NCBI GenBank assembly: GCA_013115125.1
Contig: JABANN010000030.1
Span: forward strand, 1-64,000
DNA length: 64,000 nucleotides
Reading direction: 5' to 3'
Origin: Perkinsus olseni
Lineage: Eukaryota > Perkinsozoa > Perkinsida
The notes below the pieces were generated by a model. The model had not been told where the DNA came from. It searched no databases and was given only the letters and a program-made list of their open reading frames with translations. The stretch's first letter is position 1. Each line of letters opens with the position of its first letter. Positions 20,939-32,600 of this stretch are shown piece by piece. The position numbers were made by a program, and so were the translations under genes.

Positions 20939-22638
20939 ATGTTCAGGTAGAAGAGGTTGGCTGAGGGGATTTCAGGGGGTTGGCGCTGGCTGCTAGGAAT
21001 TACGCGGGGTACGCCGAGACCCGACTGGAAGACAGCTGGAGGGCCGATGATGAGGCTGAGGAATCTTTGAAAGGTCACATGGTACCCTACTTGCGAAAAG
21101 CATGCTTCAACCTTAGATATAATAGAGGAGCCCTTGATAGGGAAACCCGCTGCCGAGCAAGCCAGCAGCTTCGTAACGTCAAGACACCGCACCAGCGGCA
21201 CGTCGGTTGGCATCGCCATCCTGAAGGCCAACCTAGGGTCCGGTATCCTGTACCTCCCCAGAGCCTGGGTGAATGGAGGTTGGCTGTTCTCAACACTCGT
21301 CCTGCCCGTCCTAGCCGTCATGGCGGCTACGTGCTCCCTAAGGTTAGTGGAGTGTCGCAGAGTCGTCCGGCAGGGCGGGTATGGTGATATCATGGAGAAG
21401 GCTACAGGATCGAGATGGGGAAGGTAGTCCCTCGCGATTCACTCTCACGCTACCCTCTTCCCATCAGGTTCATGATTGATCTCTCCCTATTAGCCCTTCA
21501 GTCGGGCATCTGTACCGGCTACTTCGTTTTCGTGGCCAACATGGCCTCGGACATCAGCCCTTGGATAGCCTCCCTCTCCTTCTCTACCAAAGTAAATCCC
21601 CATCCCTAGACAGACCTCCAGGAGCACTCAACACAGGTCGCCATCCAAGCCACGGTCATCGCTCCGCTGTGCTGGTTCCGACAGGTGTCGAAACTGTCAT
21701 TCACCAACTTCCTCGCTAACGTAACGACTTTCAACTATCATCAACAGCAAGAACAAGCCATCAGTGGTGCTCAGGTCCTCATCTTCTTCAGTCTGTGTGG
21801 CCTGCTGGGCTTCATCATAGCAGGCGGAGATGAAGCCTCTTCCCTTCACAAGGACCAGCGTACTTATCCGCGGATTAATTTTTGGGACGGCGGTTTCCTA
21901 GTATTCATGGGCACGGCACTGTAAGCTTCCCTTGGACCATGAAGGACTCCACCCTTCCTTCGACAGGTACGTTTTTGAGGGTATTGGCTTGATATTGCCC
22001 ACGTACGACTCAATGAGGGAGCCTGAGCAGTTCGGGAAGGTCTTCACTCGAGCATTCTCCATTACGACAGCATCATTTCTCTTCATCGGCCTAGCAGGTC
22101 AGCGCCTCCTCAACTCTGCTGCCCTACTCATTACACAGGTTATTTGGAATTTGGCCCGGACACGCAAACCATCGTTCTATCGAATTTGCCGCAAGAAAGC
22201 CTCCGAACGAGTGCTGTGAAGGCCATGTACGTGTGTTGCACAACGCGTGTCCCATTCCCTAGCAGGTACACTCTGGCTGTCTTCATTACTATGCCCTTCC
22301 AGCTGCTGCCTGCCGTCCGACTGGTCGAATACTACTCGGGATTTTTCCCAAAGCGGCGACACGTCTCTTTACGACGAAAGATGGTCAAAAATATTTTCAG
22401 GCTGGCTTATTTGTTCTTCCTTGCAGGCGTCGCTTTAGTAGCGGGTCGGGACTTAGACCATTTCATATCCCTCATCGGGTCCATGTGTGGTCTGCCCTTG
22501 GTCTTCATAGCCCCTCCTGTTTGCCACATGAAGCTGATTGGAGGCAACAGGAAGAGCGATGCATGCATACTCATATTCGGACTTACTGTTATGGTCAGTG
22601 CGACGATATCAAACATTGTCAATTTCGGTACTCATTAA
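20939..22638 (+). CDS. amino-acid transporter (AAAP/SLC36-like permease)
   Basis: Proposed start ATG 20939 with an 8-nt first exon (ATGTTCAG), a 29-nt intron and then GLALAARNYAGYAETRLED. A 43-nt intron next restores ESLKDIIEEPLIGKPAAEQ. The transporter core follows: GTSVGIAILKANLGSGILYL with the family's G-x-G-I/L-L-x-L-P helix 1, then helices around LVLPVLAVMAATCSLRLVEC, FMIDLSLLALQSGICTGYFV and VLIFFSLCGLLGFIIAG. GLAGYLEFGPDTQTIVLSNL is the typical G-Y-x-x-F-G...N-L-P loop, and YTLAVFITMPFQLLPAVRLV and LPLVFIAPPVCHMKL come next. About ten membrane spans are visible. The family exchanges or co-transports neutral amino acids with protons at plasma or vacuolar membranes. The unusually short first exon and intron make the exact start uncertain. 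Confidence 0.82.
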
Positions 22639-22647
22639 TGTGAATTG

Positions 22648-22788
22648 TTTCATTTTGTGATACAATTGCGTGGTTGTCATATCAATAGAAGGCTCCTATT
22701 AGAAGTTCTTGATAGAGGACCTAGAGGACCTAGAGGACCTTTAGGCTTTTTCATTTTGTGCTACATTTGCGTGGTTAACATATCAATA
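22648..22788. repeat. 40-nt direct repeat pair flanking a 9-nt tandem repeat
   Basis: Two 40-nt copies, 22648-22687 and 22749-22788, begin TTTCATTTTGTG and end CATATCAATA with few mismatches. Between them, near 22715-22740, GAGGACCTA is repeated three times. They lie in the convergent gap between the transporter and coiled-coil gene A and could affect 3'-end formation. Confidence 0.75.
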
Positions 22789-22836
22789 CAACAGAGCGAA
22801 GAATAAATGTTAACACCATTGAGTGTAATCATGAGA

Positions 22837-25800
22837 TCATGGCACATTATTATCCTCTTCGGAGGTCTCCTCCTCGACTCCAGCGCTCTCGAGCACCTAG
22901 TAAAGTGTTTCTGGGAGAAAAAAAAGAGCTACTGTACGTCCTATGTACCTCTTCAGCGTTCTTTTCGAGGTTCGTGTGGAATTTCCGCAAGGCTCCCTTG
23001 ATCCCCACCAGTTGGTCTGATCCAGACAAACATTCCTGCATTGTAGTTGTTAACTGCACTCCTTGGAATCACCTTTGTTCAGCTTGTCTTGTGATTTTTC
23101 TAACTCCTCGAGATCTCTCACTGACTCTTCCATAACCTCCTCCCTCTCTGCCTCTGTTTCTTTGTCTTTCTCTTCCAACTTCGCAACTTCTTCGTCGGCA
23201 TACCTGTACATGCTCACATCAAGAAGAATCCCCTTCTCAGCTAGTGGCAATACTCAGAGAACTCCTCAGCCTCCTTGTAGCCTTGGTTCAGCTGCCTGTC
23301 GTAATTTCTCACCTATAAGGTGAGAATAATCATATAGGGTGTCATAATGTTCTCATCATGCGCCCGGAATGATGTAGTAGAACACGTGCCCACCTTATCC
23401 ACGGCACGCTCGACTTTAGCACGAGTATCGGCCTGAGCCTTCTCACTCGCCTGGTCCAGCAGCTCTAGAGTTTCCATGTCGACCTACCAAGTGAGACACG
23501 TGGATCCCCATAATGACGATGATGATGCCCTACCTGATGGAAGCGGCCCAACTTCTTCTGCATGCTGCCAGCATACTCTCGCCATATTGCAATGAACTGA
23601 GCGCAGGCCTGTCTAACGAGACCTAGGCGGAAGGCCACATCAGCCTGGTCTTCCTTGTCCGATCGGTCGACCTGAACCGCTCGGCAGTAGTCGTCACACG
23701 CTGTGGGGTTAACCACACCACCCACCTGCGACTGTGCTTTGGCCAGCTCGCTCATGACGTTAGACATCCGAGTCTTCATGCCCTGCTTTATGTCGCGCAG
23801 CTCCTCTTGCCTGAAGAATCATATTACTTGTATTTGACCAGCTTCAACCTGCTCCCCTACACTTTCGTTATGTTATTTTTCTGAGCATGCTCCAGCGCGA
23901 GTAACTCCTGATTCTCCATAATAGAAATCCTCTTAGCCCCACTCGTGACAGTATTAAGCCGATCAAGTCGCTGCTTGTTCTCCAACTCGGACGTCTGTGT
24001 ATCGAACTGGGCACCGGTGAGCGCCTCTCGACGCTCCCGATCGAGCATGGACATTCCCTCCGTCATGGAAGCGCCCATCCCGCTGTAAAGACTTTCTATG
24101 CGTCGCTCCGCGTCTCCGAATTCTAGATTGAGTGTGTTGCTGTTGCCGTTGAAATGGCTCTCGATATTCCTGAACAGCGAGTCCTCGAGCTGCGGAGAAG
24201 AGGCATCTTACTCGAGATTGCCAAGGACGCTCTTCATTCCATCTTGCAGGGTGAGCATCTCATTTTCATCAACTTCTTCTCCTGCACGGAACAGCAAGTC
24301 CGGGAATTCTAGGTAATGCGACCGGCTGACCACCTCTCAGTATCTTCGCCTTCATAGCGTCATCCGCTTCTTTCACCTTCACGGCAAATTCCTTCATCCG
24401 CTCCAAAGCCTGACAATCCCCGTGACATCGTTACGACTACCGACAACGACATGATACCTCAAGATTCTTCTTTGCAGCCTCCCTCTCCTCCTCGCTCTCA
24501 GCGTTGGACGCTTGGTGACGCAACTCTGAGATCTTCTTGTCGATCGCCGCGTGTGACGCATAGAATCCCCTCTGAAGGCCGCACACATCCTCTTCGGCCA
24601 GGTAAATGGGAACAAACCGACCTGCAGTTCGTCCATCTTCGCTGCCACCGTCTTGGGGAGAGCATCTACTCGCTTCTTGAAGTTCTCTGTCAACCTATTG
24701 AGGTCGCCTTGCTCCTTCCCTTTCATCTCGCTAAAGGAAAAAACAGAGATCTCCAGACCGACGCTCCGCAGCAAGACTCAACTTTACCTGAACTCATCCA
24801 GGAGCCGCTTGTAGTCCCCCTTGAACTTATCGCCTTCGCCGTTTATACTCTTCGTGACGCTGTCAAGCTCTCCCTCACTACCCTCCTTATCCCTCTCGAA
24901 GCGATCAGAGTCCTCCTCGAGTTTGCGCTGGACGTTCTGAAATCAGCAGCCATGGTCAAGCACTCCTTGGCCCGTTGCGGGGCAAAGCACAGCGGGCAAA
25001 AAGTTGAAGGTTCGCCCTCAAACGCGCTATGAAGTGAACATGAAGGTGAATGATACTGAATGGTGCACGTGGTCATTCGCTATATAATTACAGCATCATC
25101 GGAGCGCTCAGCCTGTAGCCTTCTCTCAGCAGCATTGATTGCTCTATCAGCCTCCGACTCTCTCTTCCGAGCATCTTGCTCGGACCTCTGGGATGCGGCA
25201 TCCATCTGAGATGATACAGAAGACTCGACCACTACGTACCTCAACCTCACTGCCCCACCTGATCCCGCATTTCCCGCTCGATCTGTCCCTCATCTCCAAC
25301 CAGCTTAGCTCTGATGCCCTCAAGCTCAGCCCCTGCCTTGGCTGTGTTCTGCGACAGATAGTTCTCGTAAGCCTTCAACTCATCATCAAGGTTGAGCTGC
25401 TCTCCACGTTGAAGTCGCTCCATCTCCTCTTCAGTGCGCTTGAGGTCCCCTTCCAAAGCCCTAGCCCGGGCCTTCTCATTGCCCAGCCTACTCTGCAGCT
25501 CCGCATACCCCTCCCGGCCGGCACCTTCATAATCCTGCCATTACGAGACAAATGACCCCCGAGTAAAGGCCCTCGTGAATCCCAGCTCACCTTTATTCCG
25601 AGACCGTACTCTCCAGCTAGCAGCCCAAACTCCTTTCGAGCCTTCAACTCCTCGTTGTGCATGCTTGCCGCGAGACTGCTCTCCGAGCCGCCCAAGAATT
25701 GCATCAGTTGAGCACCCTGAGGGAAGATCCTCAGAGAACGCGACGGGTGTGGCAATGAGGTTACCAGCCCGAAGAGCGTCTGGGCGAGTTGCCTAGCAAG

Positions 25801-28800
25801 GCGCTGCTGGTTGGTATACACCCTACGCTCCCCATCCAGCGCATCACCCTTCAACTGGCTCTCATCGTGTGACAGCCCCATTATGCTTTGGAGCAGGCCA
25901 TTGGCTGAGCTTCCTACGCCTCCTATCTGGCTGAGGATGGCCTGCAGATAACACCAACACAATGACGATGCTGCTGCTACTGCGAGTACGTCGTCGAACT
26001 CACGTGAAGGCCCTGGTTCATTTTCCCAGCCGTGTCCTCTTCATCAGAGAGCATCGCGTGACTCAGTCCGGCCAATTTACCGTCCAGACCGTTCATGCCA
26101 GCATGCAGGGAGCCCTGAATACCACACATGGTCATGCGTCGCTCCGCTGAGACTCGGGAGGAACCCTATCCCCTCCTGCGGCTTCTCACCTCAATGTCCT
26201 TCTTAATGCCGTACGCCTGCAGACTGCTCCTCGCTGCATTCTGGTTCAAGCTGTCCACCAGATGCATGACACCGCCCTGTAGGTCATCACTAACCTTCCC
26301 CGTCTCGTGGCTGAACACGCTCACCGATCATCAACTACCGCAAGGACGCTTCACTTACTCTATACTCTTCAGCTTAGCCTGCAAATCTGCCGCTGTCGCC
26401 TTCTCGCCTTTGAGGACGCCATCGATGAACTCGCCCAGCACCTGCCCCATCTTGCTATTCTCCATGCCGTTCTCTTGCATCGTCTTTCGGATGTTCTCTG
26501 ATGAGAGGACACTCTCCTCCCCAGCAAAGCGTCATCATCAACAACAGTACTCAGAACTTCTTCCTTAGCCCCCTCAGAGGCTCCGTAGATGTCCTGCTCA
26601 GCACCCGCTAGCGCGGAGAACAGCGAGCCCAGGATATCAGCAACGCCACCGCCAGCAGCACCTGGCGATTCAGCAAAATAAGGAGTCATTGCAGACAACT
26701 TTCTCCGATAGCTCACTCATCTTCTCAGAGATCGCGTTCTTGATGCCGGCCTGGCCTCTATTGGCCTCCTCCCCCAGCTCATGGGCCCCCGTCTCGATCT
26801 CCATACCGACATTCTTCACCATCACTGAGGAGGGCGTCGTTCGAGGGTGGACGGGAGTCGTAGTGAGCTCACTTTCAAGCTCCTCTCGGGTCAGACCGAT
26901 ATCCTCGGCTAGCTTCTGGAACTCGCCCCACCTGCCCGCACGCTTCTCTGCAAGGAGCAAGCATCGATCAGCATGAATGGCGGCTCAAAGACTCACTCTG
27001 GAACTCTTGCTCTTGAAGGGCCGCCTTTTCCTTTGCGCTGGCCAAAGAGTTCGCCACCGATCCCTGAACAGAGAACGATAATAAACGGTTTATTATCACA
27101 CAACAGTAGAACAGCGAACGGCCGCAGCTTTTCCAGACAAGACTGGTTAGGTCTGTACTCAAGGAAAGAAAAAGATCAGAAACCCAAGACTAACGCGAGG
27201 GCTGAGCTCGACCATGTTTAAGGCGGGTACTTGACGACCCAGCTTCGAGCGTGCCATACGGCCAGCATAGTTGCCACCGGCTGGTCACCTGGGCTAGCTC
27301 CAGTTCTTGGCGTTCTCCTTGCAGTTTGGCATCCAATGACTTCCGACGATTATCCTCCTTGGCCTAGGGAAGGGCAGTCTCCACACAGCCATCGCGCCGC
27401 AGGTGAGTGCTAGAGCTCGGACTCCTACCTGCCAATCCGATGCTTGATTTTCTATCTGCTTTTTGGTCGCCTCCTCCAGCTGCTTCGTCTGCTTATTCGC
27501 CTTCTCTCTGAGAAGTAGCTGTAAAGCCCCGCTGAACCCCGCCACACTTACTCGTATCCAGCCACATGCTTCTTCAGCTCGGCCTCCCCCTCATCCTCCG
27601 TTTTACGCAGATCGCTACGGATCTCGTCCGCCACTTTGTCTCGCTCCTCTATGTCTTTCACCGGAACCTCCGCCAGCTCATCTGATCAACGACTCTCGCC
27701 ATTCGGCCACTCCGGACAGCGTGAGGGCGAGGGACGGCAAGCCAGCAACCTTACCGGCGATGTTGGTGAGAGTATCCTCGGCGTCCTCCAAGGTCTTCTC
27801 TGCTGTGGACTCGAGCGTATCTTTCTGATGCTCCACACCTCGAGCTGCGCGCTCTACCTTTACCTAACCATCACCAATGCTGCTGCTTCCACGACAGCAA
27901 ACTAGTGGCGCGATCAGTGTAATGAGAAGTAGTAGAAGTATGAGCGGCGCAGCATACTTGAATCTCGTTGATGCCCCTGGCCAACTTTGTTAGTTTATCA
28001 TTGGCATCTTGGTTGAGCCGAAGCTGATTCGCCATCTGGTCGTTGGCTTGACCAGCTACGACACTCTGTACGCCGGACACTAGCTGAAACCATGGACAAC
28101 AATCACATACCACTCCAATCGCTCCTCCTGCGCTCACCGAGTTGAAGGCCTTAACTGCACCGCTCTTGAGATCGTCTATGTCCGCCGCATATCCGAAGTG
28201 AATCTTATCGAACTCAGCCCAGATCTCATCGGCTGCCGTCACCTGAGCCCAGCTGTCACCATGCTGACCACACTGGCTGTAGTACTACCGTGGCAGAATG
28301 CAGCTCGTAGAGGGCAGCCGAGGCGAGACCAATCTTATGAGTCAACCCGTCCTTAGTCGACGGTTCCGCTTTAGTCCCTCCCTTGCCATCTGAACACGCC
28401 TGACTATCATGCAATTTGCATGATGCATGCATGATGCAAACCCAAGGCTCTCCTCTCCCTACAGGTGTATTGCATCAGCCGATCTAAGGTCGTCTCTGCC
28501 TTGTTCCAGTCCTCCGCCAACGTCTGATGACAACAGTGACGCACTGGCTATGGGAGGCAGCAGGTAGCCTACATTAGCCTTCACTCGCACGTCCTTCCCT
28601 TTGTCGTGGACCTCCTGCTCTGGTCCGAACTGCTCCCTTATCATCTTATACCTGACAAGCACACAATGTCGAGGACATCACTCAGCGAGTCCTCCTACCT
28701 TCGGATGTGGCAGTCGTAGTTGTCAGCATCGGAATACACCCCAAGCATCTCGCAGGCCCTCACCCCAGCAGGCTCCCCCCTCCGTCGTCTTGCTTTGTAT

Positions 28801-29421
28801 ATCAGCGCCATCTCAGCCCTAGCGTCGACTTTGCGGACCTGATGAGGAAGGTGTGGTATTGAAGGACAGGTGAGGGGCTCCTACGATCTCCATCAGCTCC
28901 TCCTCAGTGCCGAGGTCAGAATAGTCCGCGACAAGCCGACTTATCTGCAGTAGGAAGAAGCGGGGCAGAATCACAAGACGATGCACCAACACTAGAAAGA
29001 CTCCCCGCCAGCGGAATCGGTCCGAATTCATATGCTTGGCGGGTGAACAAGAGCAAACACTATCGATGATAGTGGCAAAAGCCGGGCGCTTGGGAAGTGA
29101 GAATTTATCCCAGCCGCTATGCCGTTAAGCGGAGTCTATAATTCCTTTCCAAGAGTCGGGCGAATCAAATATATGCCTGATGATTTGGTGCAGATGCATG
29201 CAGCTGTCTACCTCATCATCTCCTGCTCGCGGCCGGTGAGCCCGATGCGCCAGCAACGATGAAATATCGGCATCATCAACGTCTAGTGTGTCGTCCTGAG
29301 AAGGCTACTCACAATCAGAGGGAAGGCTCAGGCTCACCTCAGAGGCAGCCGTCGTCGCTACCACCGTACAAAGGGCTGTTGCTGTTCCAAGTGCTGTTAT
29401 TAGGCGGCAGCATTTTACCAT
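22837..29421 (-). CDS. secreted coiled-coil family member A
   Basis: ATG 29421 starts a signal peptide (MVKCCRLITALGTATAL...), then after an intron DDADISSLLAHRAHRPR, the family's N-terminal motif. Next comes a basic/Cys module, ARRRRGEPAGVRACEMLG then VYSDADNYDCHIRR (about 28705-28790). After that come YKMIREQFGPEQEVHDKGK, a Gly-rich link (SDGKGGTKAEPSTKDGLTHK), and VTAADEIWAEFDKIHFGYAA (about 28180). A long helical region in many short exons runs leftward, e.g. FKKRVDALPKTVAAKMDELQ, LELLDQASEKAQADTRAK and LGLVRQACAQFIAIWREYAG. The last exons give DQLVGIKGALRKFHTNLEK and EEVLESAGVEEETSEEDNNV, stop at 22837-22839. It is aligned throughout with genes B and C. The function is unknown; the signal peptide suggests a secreted or lumenal rod. 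Confidence 0.7.
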
Positions 29422-29607
29422 GCGCCTTGACAAGAGATGAATAGGTAATGGCTGCCGATGGATATAACAGCCCACCCAAACTCCCTGGCAATGACGAACA
29501 CAATCACGAATCATGACATCATCGCAACAACAGCAGCAGCAAGGCAGCATCGAGTGCTGCATGCCCATAAAGTGACGTGGTCACAAGACCAAGACCTCCC
29601 TTCCCAC

Positions 29608-32600
29608 TTAGCGCGCGTTCTGGAGCACCTAGGACGGCGAAAGCATGGCGACCACTGTGGCGAGCCCACCTTCCACCAACCTGATTGGCCTTCTTCGTCA
29701 TATCGTCCTCAAACTGCGCGATGTTATCCCGGACGTACTGTCGCTCCTCTGAGAACACCAACCATCGTCAACAACAGGAAGGCTCAAACCTGAACCCCCT
29801 ACCAGCGTCCATCTTCTCCTGTTTCCGTTGCAAGTCCGCAAGCTCAGCCTTCGCCTTCAGTAGCAGCTCATTCCGATTCTCATGGATAGCTCGTTGACGC
29901 TCCTGTAGTTTCGCTATGTGCTCCTGCATGTACCTGGGGCAGAGCTACACTGCCTTCATGCCAAGCCCCGGCCAGTGGGCTACTTCTCGAACGCTTCCTC
30001 CTCTTCATAGCCCTTATCAAGTTCCTTATGGACGGTATTGACCTGCCGAGAGACGTTGCCACACGCGCCCCGTCAGTGGACGCCCTTCACCTTCTCCATC
30101 GCCTTCACGACAACATCTTCGCTCTTCGCCAACTCATGCCGAACTTGTGCGTCGAGCTGCTCGATAAACTCAGCATCAGCCTGATCAACATTGACGCATC
30201 ACCTCCGAGCACACGAATTCTGTCCGAGCCTTACTTGATGGAAGCGTTGGAACTTGGACGACATAACGGCCGAGAAGTCCCTCCACAGACTGAGGAAGTG
30301 TCCAACTGCCTGCCGGACCAAGCCCAGTCGAACGGCGATATCCCCTTGCTCTCCTCTAGCCTCCGTCTCGACCTGCGGAGCACAACGGAGCGTCCCAAAT
30401 CGTACCAGTCACTGGGAGCCTACATCCGCTTGGTTCCTAGCGAGCTCCGACATCACTGCTCCTATCCGCTTCTCAATGCCCTCCTTCATGTCCCTCACAC
30501 CATCATACCTGACCACCCTCACTGCAGCGGCCCCTAACACAGCCTGCCAACTTACACCCTCGAGATGTTGTTCTTCTGGGCATGCTCCAACTTGTACAGT
30601 TCCATGTTCTCAACTTTTATCAATTTACCGGCCTTCTTCACCGCATTGGCAACTCCGTCGATCCGCCGTTTGTTATTGATCTCTGTTGTCTGACGGCAGC
30701 CAGGTTCATCGCTCATCGGCAGTCCGGCCGCCGCGTCCCCACCTGGATGGCAAACTTGGTTGAGAGCTCCGATTCTTTCTGTTCTCGATCGAGAAGAGCA
30801 TTGGTCTGATTCATAGCTGACTCCAATCCTGAGCCGACACCGCGGGTGAGCAGCAAAGCAGCAGCGACCGACGTCTCACCGTGAAAGAGCATGCTGGTCC
30901 GCTGTGCAACATTTTCCACCTCTCCCTGCAGGTGAGTCGTCTCACTGTTCAAATGAGCGTCGAGTATCCTAAACAGGGACGATCAACCCACACCGATTCC
31001 GAATCGCCGCCTACTCGAGGTTCCCTATCACACTCTTCATGCTAGTCTGCAATGCATCCACCTGTCGGTTGTCGATCTGTTCACCTGCCAACACGATGAA
31101 GATGAGCGAACAGCCTCGGAAGGCCGAGGTCACCATTTAGTATCTTCTGCTTTAATGCTGCATCAGCCCCTCGAACCCGTTCGGCCAGTGTGCGCATTTG
31201 CTCCAGAGCCTGCCGGAGATCGATCTCACTCAGATGAAGAAGAGTTGCCTAGCCACCTACCTGCACGGCCTGCATCGCCGCCGCCCTCTCCTCCTCCGTC
31301 TCAGCATTCCTTGCCTTATGTTGGAGCTCGCTCAGTCGGACCTCTATCTGCTGCTGGGATGCCGTAAAGTCACGCTGAAGACGATGAGAGTGAACACAAG
31401 AAATCAGCACGCATGCGCGGCGCTGGTATCTCCACACTCACCTCGATATCTTCAGCCGTCTTTGACATAAGCTGCGGTAACTTCCGAACCCGCTCCTCGA
31501 ACACTCTAGTAAGGTTACGTAGCTTCTCCGTCTCGTGATGGGACAGGACACTAACACACGCAAGAGGCCGATGAACGCCCGGCAGAAAGATGCCGCAGCT
31601 CACCCAAAGCGTTCCATCAAGTTCATCAGGTGGTCCTGGAAGTTTCGTTTCTGCGTCTCCGCTGAGCTGAGCACACCATCCAGTTGCTGCCTGTACCTGC
31701 CAGCGACACCCATCCCAACACGCCCTAGCCGCTACACCCTCACCCTCTCGACGCCCGGTCGAACAGCTCCCCATCATCCCGCAACTTCTTCTCCAAAACC
31801 TGAAAAGGTAAACATCATAGGAGAGCACACAAGCCAGTGTAAACCCACCGCCGAGTTTGTCTTCTCCGCCAAGTACTTCCGTCGAGCGCCGTCTATCTCC
31901 CCCTCAGCACGGCTCTCAACCTCATGCGCTCTCTTCTCTGCGCTCAGCATCCGGGATTCAAGCTGAAATAAAGACCCCCGTCAACAGCAGCAGCAGCGGG
32001 AGTAGCTGGATACTACCATGCTCTTCAAGCTCTCCTCCATCTTTCCCTCGTTACCAGCCATCTCAGCCTGCACTTGGGCCAGCGCCGCGTCAGCCCGAGA
32101 GTCGCTCTGAGCCAGTTGCTCCGTGAACAGATTCTTCTCCTTAGACAACTCCGCCTGCTGCGACTTCACCAAGCCCATGATGGAGGCATCGACGCTCTTC
32201 AGCTCTTGCTGCAGCGTCCGGGCCCTCTGCTGGTCCAGGCCGAGGCTAGAGGCCATATCCCCGGCTATGCGGTGGGCCTCCGCTTCGTAACTCTGAGCCG
32301 GGAATCCGCATCGAGCATGAGTCAACCTCGGCAGCTCACCTCAATCCCATGGCTGGCCTGAGCGGCCACGTCCTGAAAGGCTCTGTTTGCCTTGTTGTCT
32401 TCATCCTTCATAGCATCTTCCATTCCCGACCCAGAAGCTCTCACAAAGGCGTTCAACCTCGAGGCCTGTTGGAAGAAGGAGGAAAGTCCAATGGACGCTC
32501 AGGAGAGCCAGCCTAGGCAGTACCAGCTCGCTGTCCGTGGTCGATAACAGCTTGGCCAAACGCTGCAGACTCTCAGAGGACCGCCGCTTCTCAACAAGGA

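Noticed and set aside
20812-21393. 193-codon minus-strand open frame over the transporter 5' end
   Set aside because: It overlaps antisense the transporter's N-terminal exons, which splice into a convincing AAAP helix 1.
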